A DNA stretch of 40,096 nucleotides, taken from Acidobacteriota bacterium (GTDB lineage Bacteria > Acidobacteriota > Terriglobia > Bryobacterales > Bryobacteraceae). The stretch lies in contig SYLY01000030.1 in NCBI GenBank assembly GCA_005808475.1, positions 1-40,096 of the forward strand, written 5' to 3'. Below the pieces are notes generated by a model, which did not search any database, was not told the origin of the DNA, and was given only the letters and a program-made list of their open reading frames with translations. Below are positions 16,414-25,738 of this stretch, one piece after another (the stretch's first letter is position 1; each line of letters begins with the position of its first letter). The translations under genes and the position numbers were made by a program.

Positions 16414-19400
16414 ATGTCGAATCGCTTCCTGGGTCTGGCGCTTTTGTCGGCCGCGTCCGCACTGGCGCAGACCAGTTCCCTGGCGGGCCGCGTCTCGGAT
16501 TCGTCCGGCGCGGTGGTTCCCGGCGCCGCCATCACGCTGAAGGCCGCCGGCACCGGCGCCGAACATCGCGTGGAATCGAATCAAGAGGGTTACTACGTGG
16601 TCCCGCTGCTTCCACCCGGCCGCTACGATGTCGTCATCGCCAAGATTGGCTTCGTCACCGTAAAGCAGGATGGCATGGAACTGGTGGTACAGCAGCAGGC
16701 GCGGTTCGACGTGACGCTGCGGCCCGGCGCCGTCAGCGAGTCGATCGAGGTGTCGGCCCGGCAGTTCGTGCTGGACACCGACTCGGCCACGGTCGGCCAG
16801 GTGATCGGAACGCGCCAGGTCCGGGATCTTCCCCTGCTCGGCCGCAACACGTACGCGCTGGCGATGCTGGTACCCGGGGTGCGCGCGTCGACGGGCGTGA
16901 ACAATCTGCCGGTCGATCAGATCAGCACCATCGCTTATTCCATCAACGGCCAACGCGCCAGCGCCAACGAATTCCTGCTGGACGGCGCGCCCAACACGGC
17001 CGCGTCGTCGAATCAGCCAGTGGTCAACCTGAATCCCGACGCCGTGCAGGAGTTCAAGGTGGAGACCAACAACTTCAGCGCCGAATACGGGCGCGCGGCG
17101 GGTGGCGTGTTCAACGTCGTCTCGCGATCGGGAACCAACGACGTCCATTTCTCGCTCTACGAATTCCTCCGCAACGACAAGCTGAACGCCAACGACTGGT
17201 TCGCCAATCTCGGCGGCAAGGCGCGGCCGCCATTCAAGTTCAACCAATTCGGAGGCACGTTCGGTGGACCGGTTTCGATCCCGAAGCTCTACGGCGGCCG
17301 CAACAAAACCTTCGTCTTCGCCAACGTGGAACTGGTCCGCTTCATCCAGGGCATCACATTCACCGGCACCGTACCCACGGCGGATCAACTGCGCGGAGAC
17401 TTCGGTTCCACCCGTAACGCCGCGGGCGCGGTGATCGCCATGTACGATCCCGCCACCACGCGCGCCAACCCATCCGGCGCGGGATTCCTGCGCACCGCGT
17501 TTCCGGGGAATCTGATTCCGGCTTCGCGATTCGACCCGGTGTCGCGCAACATGCTCCGCTTCTTCCCCGCCCCGAACGCGGCCGGCAACGCCATCACCGG
17601 AGTCAACAACTACGCTCGCACCGACGGCAACATCGTGAACAAGGACACGATCAGCTTCCGCGTGGATCACAACGTCAACGACCGCAACCGGATCTTTTTC
17701 CGGTACTCGTACGACGACACTCCATTCCTCCGCGCGTCGCCCTACGGACCCGATAACGTGGCTTCGCCGGCGATCGGACCCCAAACCTTCACCCGCCAGA
17801 ACGCCATCATCGAGGACACCCACACGTTCAGCCCCACGCTGCTCGCGACGGTCCGCTATTCGGTGACGCGGCTGGTCAATAACCGCAAGCCCTTCTCGTT
17901 CGGCTTCGACCTCACCACGCTCGGCCTGCCCGCCTACCTGCGCGATGTCGGCGGCATCTACACTTCTTTTCCAGCGGTGAACATCACCGGACTCGGCGTC
18001 ACCGGTTCGATCAGCAACGTCGCCGGCGGCACGGCGCTCGGCCTCACCGATGGCATCGATCTCTACGACACGCCCCACGCCGCGCAGGCCAACCTGACGC
18101 GCAACTTCTCCAAGCACACGCTGAAGTTCGGCGGCGAGTACCGCGCCATCATCTTCAACAACGTGCAAGGCAACGCGCGCGACTTCACGTTCGCGCCGCA
18201 GTGGACGCAGGGTCCCAACCCGGCGCAGTCGTCGGCCGCCGCGGGCAACGGATTCGCGACATTCCTGCTCGGCGTCCCCTCCGGCAATCTCGGGACCGTC
18301 CCGGCCGTGGCGCAAAAGATTTCGTACAAGAGCCTCTTCGTGCAGGATACGTTCCGCGTCACCGGCAGCCTCACCATCAACATGGGCATGCGGTACGATC
18401 TCGAATCTCCGCGCACCGACCGCTTCAATCAGTTGACCAATTTCGACTATCAGGCCAAGCCGCCCTTGACCGCTCCCGGCCTCGAACTCCGCGGCGCGCT
18501 GTCGTTCCCCGGCGTAAACGGACTTCCCCGAACCAACGCCAGCACGGACCGCAACAACTTCGCCCCGCGCGTGGGACTCGCCTTTCGGCTGACGCCGAAG
18601 ACATTGCTGCGGACCGGAGCCGGAATCTTCTACGCCGCATCCACCGGCATCGGCACGGGCGCGGCCGCGTTCGGCACCAGTGGATTCGGCGCCACCACGG
18701 CGGTGGTCACAAGCCTGGACGGCGTCACCCCCATAGCGCGATTCAACGATCCTCTGCCGGGCGGACGCGTGCAGCCAACGGGAAGCTCGCAAGGCGCGGC
18801 GACGCTGCTAGGCCAGGCCGTGGGCTACTTCGACCGCGGCGCGAAGATCCCCTACTCGGCGCAGTGGAACTTCAACATTCAGCGGGAACTGCCGGGCTCC
18901 GCCGTGTTGGAGATCGGATACGCCGCCAGCCGCGGCCTTGCGCAATCGCAGAATCGAGTGTGGAACCAACTACCGGAGTCCGCGCTCGCGCTGGGCGATG
19001 CGTTGCGGCAACAGGTGAACAACCCCTTCTTCGGACAGATCGCGGTGGGCGCGTTGTCGCAGCGGACCGTGTCGCGCGCGCAACTGCTGCGCCCGTACCC
19101 GCACTTCGACGCGGTGACGGCGCAGAACGCGTCCTGGGCCACGTCCACCTATCACGCCCTCGAGGCGCGCTATGAGAAGCGGTACTCGAAGGGCTTCTCG
19201 ACGCTGGTGTCGTACACCTTCTCCAAACTGATGGACACCGGAACGGGCGCGTTCTCCGGCGAAGTGCTCGGCACGGGAGGCTTCCAGAACAACCACAACC
19301 TGGCGGCGGAGTGGGGCAGTTCCGCGCTCGATCAAACGCACCGCATCGCCATCAACGCGATGTACGAGCTACCGTTCGCGAAATCGGCCGGCGCGGCGGT

Positions 19401-19860
19401 GCGCGCCTTGTTCGGCGGCTGGCAGCTCGGAGGAATCTGGATGGCTTTCTCGGGCGGCCCACTCGGCGTGGGATCGCAGGTGAACAACACGTTCTCGCAG
19501 GGCGGCGCGCAGCGGCCCGACTGGAACGGCGTCAACCCCGCGCTGGCCAATCCTGGGCCGCAGCGGTGGCTGGATTCATCGGTGTTCGTCAACCCGGCCC
19601 CCTACAAGTTCGGCAACGCTCCCCGCACGTTCAATGGCACGCGGAGCCACGCGTCGCGCCAGCTAGACATCACGCTTTCCAAGACGGCGCGCATCCGCGA
19701 GAAGTTCGAACTCCAGTTCCGTTCGGAGTTCTTCAACATCTCCAACACGCCGCGGTTTGCTCCGCCCAACGAGTCGTTCGGAAATCCGCAGTTCGGCGTG
19801 GTGAGCGCCCAAACAAATCAGTCGCGCATCGTTCAGTTCGCGCTGAAGCTGTCGCGGTAG
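16414..19860 (+). CDS. TonB-dependent receptor, Oar-like, with carboxypeptidase-regulatory N-terminus
   Basis: A 1148-residue outer-membrane receptor. The signal peptide (MSNRFLGLALLSAASALAQ) is followed by a carboxypeptidase-regulatory-like domain (about 22-105; LAGRVSDSSGAVVPGAAITL). A plug with DLPLLGRNTYALAMLVPGV and the QEFKVETNNFSAEYGRAAGG block comes next, then a beta-barrel to the C-terminus. The length is normal for Acidobacterial Oar-like proteins. The ATG at 16414 has GAGG 5 nt upstream, and the open frame before it is antisense to the decarboxylase. The final residues FALKLSR lack the usual terminal aromatic. Such receptors import large or scarce substrates, but the substrate is unknown. 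It is followed 39 nt later by a second receptor. Confidence 0.92.
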   Translation: MSNRFLGLALLSAASALAQTSSLAGRVSDSSGAVVPGAAITLKAAGTGAEHRVESNQEGYYVVPLLPPGRYDVVIAKIGFVTVKQDGMELVVQQQARFDVTLRPGAVSESIEVSARQFVLDTDSATVGQVIGTRQVRDLPLLGRNTYALAMLVPGVRASTGVNNLPVDQISTIAYSINGQRASANEFLLDGAPNTAASSNQPVVNLNPDAVQEFKVETNNFSAEYGRAAGGVFNVVSRSGTNDVHFSLYEFLRNDKLNANDWFANLGGKARPPFKFNQFGGTFGGPVSIPKLYGGRNKTFVFANVELVRFIQGITFTGTVPTADQLRGDFGSTRNAAGAVIAMYDPATTRANPSGAGFLRTAFPGNLIPASRFDPVSRNMLRFFPAPNAAGNAITGVNNYARTDGNIVNKDTISFRVDHNVNDRNRIFFRYSYDDTPFLRASPYGPDNVASPAIGPQTFTRQNAIIEDTHTFSPTLLATVRYSVTRLVNNRKPFSFGFDLTTLGLPAYLRDVGGIYTSFPAVNITGLGVTGSISNVAGGTALGLTDGIDLYDTPHAAQANLTRNFSKHTLKFGGEYRAIIFNNVQGNARDFTFAPQWTQGPNPAQSSAAAGNGFATFLLGVPSGNLGTVPAVAQKISYKSLFVQDTFRVTGSLTINMGMRYDLESPRTDRFNQLTNFDYQAKPPLTAPGLELRGALSFPGVNGLPRTNASTDRNNFAPRVGLAFRLTPKTLLRTGAGIFYAASTGIGTGAAAFGTSGFGATTAVVTSLDGVTPIARFNDPLPGGRVQPTGSSQGAATLLGQAVGYFDRGAKIPYSAQWNFNIQRELPGSAVLEIGYAASRGLAQSQNRVWNQLPESALALGDALRQQVNNPFFGQIAVGALSQRTVSRAQLLRPYPHFDAVTAQNASWATSTYHALEARYEKRYSKGFSTLVSYTFSKLMDTGTGAFSGEVLGTGGFQNNHNLAAEWGSSALDQTHRIAINAMYELPFAKSAGAAVRALFGGWQLGGIWMAFSGGPLGVGSQVNNTFSQGGAQRPDWNGVNPALANPGPQRWLDSSVFVNPAPYKFGNAPRTFNGTRSHASRQLDITLSKTARIREKFELQFRSEFFNISNTPRFAPPNESFGNPQFGVVSAQTNQSRIVQFALKLSR

Positions 19861-19899
19861 AGTTTGACGGCAGTTCGCCGCCCAGCTATCGTTAATCTC

Positions 19900-22389
19900 A
19901 TGTTGAGGTCAAGCTTGGGGGGCGGCGTTTGTCTGCTCGCCCTATCCGGCGCCGCGTTGGCGCAACTCGATCGCGGTTCCATCACGGGGACGATTACCGA
20001 TCCGGCGGGGGCCGCCATTCCCGCCGCCAGAATCGCGATTCTCCACGCAGCCACAGGCGCGAAGGTGGAAACGGTGGCGAACGGTCTGGGGCAATACTCC
20101 CGGCCGAACCTGCCGGTGGGCGGTTATCGCGTCACGATCGAAGCCGAGGGGTTCCGCCGGGCCGTCCAAACCGGCATCGAACTCGGCGTGAGCGAAACGA
20201 TCCGGCTCGACGTCCGGCTCGAGGTCGGCAGCACCGCGGAGTCGATCGAGGTGACCGCCGGCCTGCCGCGTATTCAAACCGAGTCGCCACAGATCGGAGC
20301 CAGCCTCGGCGCGAAATCGCTGACCAATCTGCCGCTCAGCTTCTCCGGCGGACGCCAGGCGGAGAATTTCGCCTTCGCGATCGTACCGGGCGTTTCCGGC
20401 GACACGTTCCGCGGCAACGTCAACGGGTCGGCCGATTTCGCCTATGAGACGTTGGTCGACGGGGCTTCCGTCACCGTCAATCAGGGAGGGAACTTCTCGC
20501 CGATGGCGGTCTCGGTGGAGGCGCTGCAAGAGGTCAGGTTCCAGACAGGTGGCATGTCCACCGAGTTCGGACGTTCGCAGGGCGGCGTCTTCAACTACGT
20601 GATGAAGTCGGGCGGGAACCAGTATCACGGAAGCCTGTACGGCGGCTTGCGCAACGAAGCTCTGAACGCCAACACGTTCGCCAACAAGGCTCGCGGCGCT
20701 GAACGGCCGCTCGACCGGAAAATCAACTACGCCGGATCGTTCGGCGGTCCCGTGTACCTGCCGAAGATCCACAACGGCCGCAATCGAACGTTCTTCTTTT
20801 TCTCGCACGAACGCTACCGCGAGCGGAACTACGGATTCGGCGCGCCCAACCGCACCGCTCCGGTAGCCGAGTTCTACCAGGGCGATTTCAGCCGGCTGCT
20901 CGGCGCCAACACCGCGTTCACCGACGGGCTGGGCCGTCCGGTTCCACGCGGAGCCATCTACGATCCCGCCACATTCCGCCAACTGGCCACGCGCAGCTTC
21001 AAGGACTTCGGACCGCGCTTCGGATTCGCATGGCATCCCCGCGACAAGTGGACCGTCCGCGGCGCCTACGGAATCATGTACGAAGGCGATCCACCGAACG
21101 GCTACAACGCGGTTCCGCTGGGCAAGCCGTCGAGCGTGGCGTGGGGCGGAACGTATCAGCTCGCCGCCGATCCTGTCCAGCCGTGGGCGGGGATCTTCCA
21201 CTGGGACAACGGGTTTCCGAACAACCGGTTCCAGCCCGCCGGGTTCGACCGGTCGTGGGGCAACTTGTCGCGGCCAGGCATGATCGATCCGGACTACGGA
21301 CGCACACCCTACATTCAGAACGTCACGTTCAACATCCAGCGCGAGTTGCCCGGAAAGTTCGTGCTCGATCTCGGCTACGTCGGCAACAAAGCCACCCGTC
21401 TACGCATCGGCGAACTGCGAAGGATCAATCAACTGCCAACATCCGTTCTGAAGGAATATGGATCGAGACTCGGCAATCAGATTCGCAACGAGCGCGACGC
21501 GGCCGCGAACGGCATCCAGTATCCGTACCCGGGATTCGTGGGCACGGTTGCATCCGCGCTCCGCCCCTATCCGCAGGTGCAGGGCACGCAGACCGTGCAA
21601 GTGTATGGATCGCCGCTCGGGTTCTCGAGTTATCACTCGATGCAGATCGTGGTGAACCGCGAGTTCTCGAACGGCCTGACGTTGTACAGCAACTACGTCT
21701 GGTCGAAGACTCTGTCCAACATCGAAAGCTCCTTGGTGAACGACAACGATGCCCGTCCGGTGGACTACTACAACCTCAGGCTGGAAAAGGCGGTTTCGCA
21801 GTTCGACAGGCCGCGCATGTTCAAGAGCTACGTCAGCTACGACCTGCCGATGGGCCGCGGCCGAAGCCTCGCGTCCAACGCTGGCCGCGCCTTGGACGCC
21901 CTCATCGGCGGATGGAACGTCGCGGCGATCGTGAACTACTACTCCGGCGAGCCGCTCGAGTTCACCGGTACGTCGCCCTTCGCGGGAGTTTGGAATGGCG
22001 CCGTGAATCGCCAGAACATCGCCGCCGGCCCTTTGCGCAAGGACGGGTTCGACAAAGGCGCGTTCCAATTGAGCAGCGCGCTGTCGCCCGCCAACACGTA
22101 CCTGGACAAATCGCGGTTCTCCGATCCGGGACCGTTCAATATCGGCTCGGGCGCTTATCGCTACGGCAGCGTGCGCGGTTTCGGCACGATCAACGAGAAC
22201 CTCACGCTGACCAAGGCGCGGCAGTTGACGGAAACGCTACGGTTCCAGCTCCGCGTCGAGTTCTTCAACCTGTTCAACCGGCATCAGCTCGGCGGAATCA
22301 CCACCGGAATCAACAACGCGAACTTCGGCCAAGTCACCAGCGTCTCGGGCAGCCGCCAGATGCAGTTGAGCGGCCGGTTCGATTTCTAG
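19900..22389 (+). CDS. TonB-dependent receptor, Oar-like, with large internal deletion
   Basis: An 829-residue paralogue of the preceding gene. It has a signal peptide (LGGGVCLLALSGAALAQ), a carboxypeptidase-regulatory domain (SITGTITDPAGAAIPAARI), a plug (EALQEVRFQTGGMSTEFGR) and a barrel ending in GRFDF with the expected terminal Phe. Near residue 362, AIYDPATFRQL, which normally comes early in the barrel, runs after six residues into FGPRFGFAWHPRDKWTVRGAYG. In its neighbour the matching blocks (MYDPATTR and NNFAPRVGLAF) are about 370 residues apart. About 320-360 residues of barrel are therefore missing, in frame. Whether the shortened barrel folds is doubtful; an assembly collapse is possible. 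The start is ATG at 19900 with no clear Shine-Dalgarno; TTG at 19864 is an alternative. Confidence 0.85.
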   Translation: MLRSSLGGGVCLLALSGAALAQLDRGSITGTITDPAGAAIPAARIAILHAATGAKVETVANGLGQYSRPNLPVGGYRVTIEAEGFRRAVQTGIELGVSETIRLDVRLEVGSTAESIEVTAGLPRIQTESPQIGASLGAKSLTNLPLSFSGGRQAENFAFAIVPGVSGDTFRGNVNGSADFAYETLVDGASVTVNQGGNFSPMAVSVEALQEVRFQTGGMSTEFGRSQGGVFNYVMKSGGNQYHGSLYGGLRNEALNANTFANKARGAERPLDRKINYAGSFGGPVYLPKIHNGRNRTFFFFSHERYRERNYGFGAPNRTAPVAEFYQGDFSRLLGANTAFTDGLGRPVPRGAIYDPATFRQLATRSFKDFGPRFGFAWHPRDKWTVRGAYGIMYEGDPPNGYNAVPLGKPSSVAWGGTYQLAADPVQPWAGIFHWDNGFPNNRFQPAGFDRSWGNLSRPGMIDPDYGRTPYIQNVTFNIQRELPGKFVLDLGYVGNKATRLRIGELRRINQLPTSVLKEYGSRLGNQIRNERDAAANGIQYPYPGFVGTVASALRPYPQVQGTQTVQVYGSPLGFSSYHSMQIVVNREFSNGLTLYSNYVWSKTLSNIESSLVNDNDARPVDYYNLRLEKAVSQFDRPRMFKSYVSYDLPMGRGRSLASNAGRALDALIGGWNVAAIVNYYSGEPLEFTGTSPFAGVWNGAVNRQNIAAGPLRKDGFDKGAFQLSSALSPANTYLDKSRFSDPGPFNIGSGAYRYGSVRGFGTINENLTLTKARQLTETLRFQLRVEFFNLFNRHQLGGITTGINNANFGQVTSVSGSRQMQLSGRFDF

Positions 22390-22409
22390 CAACGAAGCGG
22401 CCCGGCGGC

Positions 22410-23993
22410 CTACCGAAGCCCGGTGATGCGGCCCCGCTCGTCCACGCCGATGCGATGCGCCTGCGGAGTCTTGCCCAGACCCGGCATCAACATCATGCTG
22501 CCGGCGACCATGACGACGAATCCCGCGCCGGCCGACAAGCGGGCGTCGCTCACCGTCAACGTCCAGCCCGTCGGCGCTCCCATGATCTTCGGATCTCCGG
22601 TGAATGACGATTGCGTCTTCGCCATGCACACCGGCAGTTCGCCGAAGCCCAGGCTCTCGAAGCGCGAGATCTTCTCGTCCGCCGCCGCCAGGAACACCAC
22701 ATCCCCGGCGCCATAGATCTTCGTTGCCACCTCGCGCACCTTGTCGCGGAGCGGCATCGACAGTGGATACAGGGGCGCGGCCGATGAAGGCTTCTCCGCC
22801 GCATCCATCGCGAGTCCGGCGAGTTCCACGCCGCCCTCGCCGCCGCGGGCGAACACATCGGCCACGGCCGCCGGAATTCCGCGCGCGGCGCAATGATCGC
22901 GCACGAAGGCGAGATCGGCCTCGGTATCTTCCGGAAATCGATTGACCGCCACCACCACGGGCACGCCGAACCTGGCGACGTTGTCGAGATGCCGGTCCAG
23001 GTTGGCGAGTCCGGCCGCGATCGTGGCGCCGTGCATCCGCAACGCCCGGACCGACGCGACCAAGACCGCCGCGGATGGCGCGATGCCCGAAGTGCGCATC
23101 ACGATGTCGAAGTACTTCTCCGCCCCCAGGTCGGCGCCGAAGCCCGCTTCGGTGATCACGTAGTCCGCGGTGCTCATCGCCATCTTCTGCGAGATCACCG
23201 AACTGGTTCCATGCGCGATGTTGCCGAACGGTCCCGCGTGGACAAACGCCGGCGTGCTGTCCGTGGTCTGCGCGAGGTTCGGAGGGAACGCACGATTGAG
23301 CAGCGCCATCATCGATCCCGTGGCGCCGAGCGCGCCGGCAGTGACCGGATTGCCCGAGTGGTCCAGCGCGACCACCAGCCGGTCGAGCCGCGCGCGCAGA
23401 TCCTCGCGGGACGAGGCCAGCGCGAACACGGCCATCACCTCGGACGCCGCCGTGATCACGAAGGCGGAATCGCGCTCCACGCCGTTCGACTTGCCGCCCA
23501 GTCCCACGCGCACGCGCCGCAACGCGCGATCGTTCATGTCCACCGTGCGTGGCCAATAGACATTCTCCGGATCGATGGCCGGCTCGGTCTCGTGGTACAG
23601 ATGCGCATCCAACATCGCGGCGAGCAGGTTGTGCGCCGACGCGATGGCGTGGAAGTCGCCGGTGAAGTGCATGTTGATCCAGTCGAACGGCTCGATTTGG
23701 GACAGACCTCCGCCGGCCGCGCCTCCCTTGACGCCGAATACCGGACCGAGCGACGGCTGCCGCGACGTCACGATGGCCCGCTTGCCGTGCCACCCCAATG
23801 CCTGCGCCAAACCGATGGAGGTGACCGTCTTGCCTTCGCCCGCGCTGGTGGGCGTGATGGCGGTAACCAGGATCAGCTTGCCCTGCTTGTCTCCGCGAAA
23901 CTCCGGATCCACCTTGCCGGCATGTCTGCCGTATGGCTCGAGGAATCGTTCGCCAATACCGGCGCGCATCGCGACAATTTCAATGGGAACCAC
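22410..23993 (-). CDS. fhs: formate-tetrahydrofolate ligase
   Basis: This enzyme makes 10-formyl-tetrahydrofolate from formate, THF and ATP, feeding C1 metabolism. The 527-residue protein shows LILVTAITPTSAGEGKT (P-loop-like), IGLAQALGWHGKRAIVTSRQPSLGPVFGVKGGAAGGG, FTGDFHAIASAHNLLAAMLD and VITEAGFGADLGAEKYFD, all hallmark blocks. It is slightly shorter than usual (about 555) because the N-terminal helix before ERFLEPYGRHAGKV is brief. The start is GTG (23991-23993), or possibly ATG at 23967-23969; neither has a strong ribosome site. The upstream peptidase gene stops 32 nt before it, so the two are probably co-transcribed. The open frame upstream is a shadow. Confidence 0.93.
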   Translation of the reverse strand: MVPIEIVAMRAGIGERFLEPYGRHAGKVDPEFRGDKQGKLILVTAITPTSAGEGKTVTSIGLAQALGWHGKRAIVTSRQPSLGPVFGVKGGAAGGGLSQIEPFDWINMHFTGDFHAIASAHNLLAAMLDAHLYHETEPAIDPENVYWPRTVDMNDRALRRVRVGLGGKSNGVERDSAFVITAASEVMAVFALASSREDLRARLDRLVVALDHSGNPVTAGALGATGSMMALLNRAFPPNLAQTTDSTPAFVHAGPFGNIAHGTSSVISQKMAMSTADYVITEAGFGADLGAEKYFDIVMRTSGIAPSAAVLVASVRALRMHGATIAAGLANLDRHLDNVARFGVPVVVAVNRFPEDTEADLAFVRDHCAARGIPAAVADVFARGGEGGVELAGLAMDAAEKPSSAAPLYPLSMPLRDKVREVATKIYGAGDVVFLAAADEKISRFESLGFGELPVCMAKTQSSFTGDPKIMGAPTGWTLTVSDARLSAGAGFVVMVAGSMMLMPGLGKTPQAHRIGVDERGRITGLR

Positions 23994-24025
23994 AACGCGA
24001 TTGTCGCGATTCCCGGTGGGTCCGG

Positions 24026-25738
24026 TCAATCCAGGAATTCGATCGACACCAAATCGCCGGCTGTCTTGCGGCCCGGATCGCGCCGGGGATTGAACTCCAT
24101 CCGCGCGCGCCGCGGCCGTTGGACTCCGCAAGTGAACTCGAACGTCACGGCCGACGGAGTCTTCAGGAGGATCTCTCCCGGCTTGTCGACGTAGAGCCAC
24201 ACCGGACCCTCCTCGCCGCGCACGCGGAATCGGGCGGAAGCGCCCATGCAATCGACGTGCTCGAGCACGCCTTCCACGCGGGCCTCGCCCTTCGGCGCGT
24301 TCCACGAGGGAGGCACGATCACGTCCGGCCGGCGCTCGGACCGGGACGGCGCCAGGGGTTGCCGCACCAGTCGCACGGCGTTGCGAGCCATCTCCGCTTC
24401 GTGCGGCGACGCGGCGGCTTCGGCGGCTCTGCGCGCGGCGCGGCGGGCATCCTCCGGCCGCTCCACCTGCCGATAAGCCATCGCGAGCGCGTGCCAAAAC
24501 GAAGACTGCCGCGGCAATATCGATACCGCTCTCTCGAGGAGCGGAATCGCCTCCCGCGGCCGCCCATCCTGCGATTCCATCAGTCCCAGCAGAAACGACG
24601 ACTCGGCGTGGTTGGGGTGGCGGCCCGCCGTCTCCCGCAGCAGCGCGCGCACTTCCTCGCGTCCACCGCCGGTGTCGCGCACCAGCATCGCGTACTCGAA
24701 CCACACGCGCGCGTCGCGAGCGCCGGCATCCATCGCGCGGCGCAGAAACGTCTTGGCCTCGCCGTCCTTCTTCTGGTGTAGCGCGAGCAGCCCGAGCGCC
24801 GCCAGGACTTCCGCCGATCCGCCGTGTTCGCGCCGCATCCCACGCGTCAGCCGCTCCGCCGCCTCGTCGTGACCCTGCGTCAGCAGCATGTCGAGCTTCG
24901 CCAGATCCGCGTCGAGGTCCGTCATCGGCGAAGCTTCGATTCCGGCGGCCGCCTCCTCGCCAGGCATGCGAGTCACGGCGAAGACCCGGTTGGCCACGTA
25001 TCGCCGGCAATCCTCCATGCCCCGTTCCCAGCCCGTTTCGAACGCGCGTTCGAAGGCGAGTCCGGCCGGCTCGCCCCGATCGAGCATTGCCAGAAACGCG
25101 GGCAGCCGAGGCCGGTAGTGTGGCGCGGAGTGGAGCATGTGCGCCATGGCCCAGCTCTGCGCATAAAACAATCCCGCCCGTTTGCGTTCGTCGTAAAGCG
25201 GCGAGCGCTTGGTGACGCCGGCGAACGTGCCGGCATCCAGCCATTCGTTCGTCAGCAGCGCGCGCACGTGGTCTTCAATGGCCCGGCCCGCGAACACCGA
25301 TCCCGCGCGCCATTCGAGCGTCGAATAGTACTCGGCGGTCCCTTCCTCGAGCCACTGCGGCAACGGAGCCATCGAGTGGTGGAGCACCAGATGCACGTAC
25401 TCGTGAAACACCACGCGGTAGACCTCCGGCGATCCGGCGTGCATGGCGATGTAGTCGCGTTCGGGTCCGCTCTGGTACACGCCCTCGGCGATCGACGACG
25501 GCTGGAAGGGCCGGAAATCGGCCGCCGAGCGAAACACGAAAGCGCGCACCGGAAGCGGCAGCGGCTTCACGCCTTCGAATCGCGCGAACACCGCGCGGAT
25601 GCGCTCCAGACGTTCCGCCGCCTCGCGCCCGGTCTTCTCGCCGGCGTTGGTGATCACTTCGAAGCCGGGCGTGGCAATCCGCAGCCACGCCGCTTGGGCG
25701 TGAGCGGCGGCAACCACGGCGATCAGCGCGCGAATCAC
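24026..25738 (-). CDS. exported HEXXH metallopeptidase-like protein with TPR repeats
   Basis: A 570-residue secreted protein. A short signal peptide (MIRALIAVVAAAHAQAAW) is followed by a gluzincin-type peptidase domain with HEYVH (about 113-117) and the downstream Glu in WLEEGTAEYYS (about 132), similar to DUF1570-type proteins. TPR-like helices follow from about residue 280 to 450 (AEVLAALGLLALHQKKDGEAKTFL, ESSFLLGLMESQDGRPREAIPLLERAV). A C-terminal beta-rich segment (about 490-560) has RVEGVLEHVDCMG and ends in VSIEFLD. GTG at 25736-25738 overlaps the stop of the DUF6282 gene as GTGA, which fixes the start. The zinc-binding residues look intact. The natural substrate is unknown. Confidence 0.82.
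   Translation of the reverse strand: MIRALIAVVAAAHAQAAWLRIATPGFEVITNAGEKTGREAAERLERIRAVFARFEGVKPLPLPVRAFVFRSAADFRPFQPSSIAEGVYQSGPERDYIAMHAGSPEVYRVVFHEYVHLVLHHSMAPLPQWLEEGTAEYYSTLEWRAGSVFAGRAIEDHVRALLTNEWLDAGTFAGVTKRSPLYDERKRAGLFYAQSWAMAHMLHSAPHYRPRLPAFLAMLDRGEPAGLAFERAFETGWERGMEDCRRYVANRVFAVTRMPGEEAAAGIEASPMTDLDADLAKLDMLLTQGHDEAAERLTRGMRREHGGSAEVLAALGLLALHQKKDGEAKTFLRRAMDAGARDARVWFEYAMLVRDTGGGREEVRALLRETAGRHPNHAESSFLLGLMESQDGRPREAIPLLERAVSILPRQSSFWHALAMAYRQVERPEDARRAARRAAEAAASPHEAEMARNAVRLVRQPLAPSRSERRPDVIVPPSWNAPKGEARVEGVLEHVDCMGASARFRVRGEEGPVWLYVDKPGEILLKTPSAVTFEFTCGVQRPRRARMEFNPRRDPGRKTAGDLVSIEFLD

Noticed and set aside
16345..18792. A minus-strand open frame extending more than 800 codons upstream of the decarboxylase
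   Set aside because: It is opposite the coding strand of the first TonB receptor and has none of the decarboxylase family's features; it is a high-GC shadow.
23994..25244. Long upstream extension of the formate-THF ligase frame
   Set aside because: It overlaps the peptidase/TPR gene in another frame; the conserved ligase begins near 23993.
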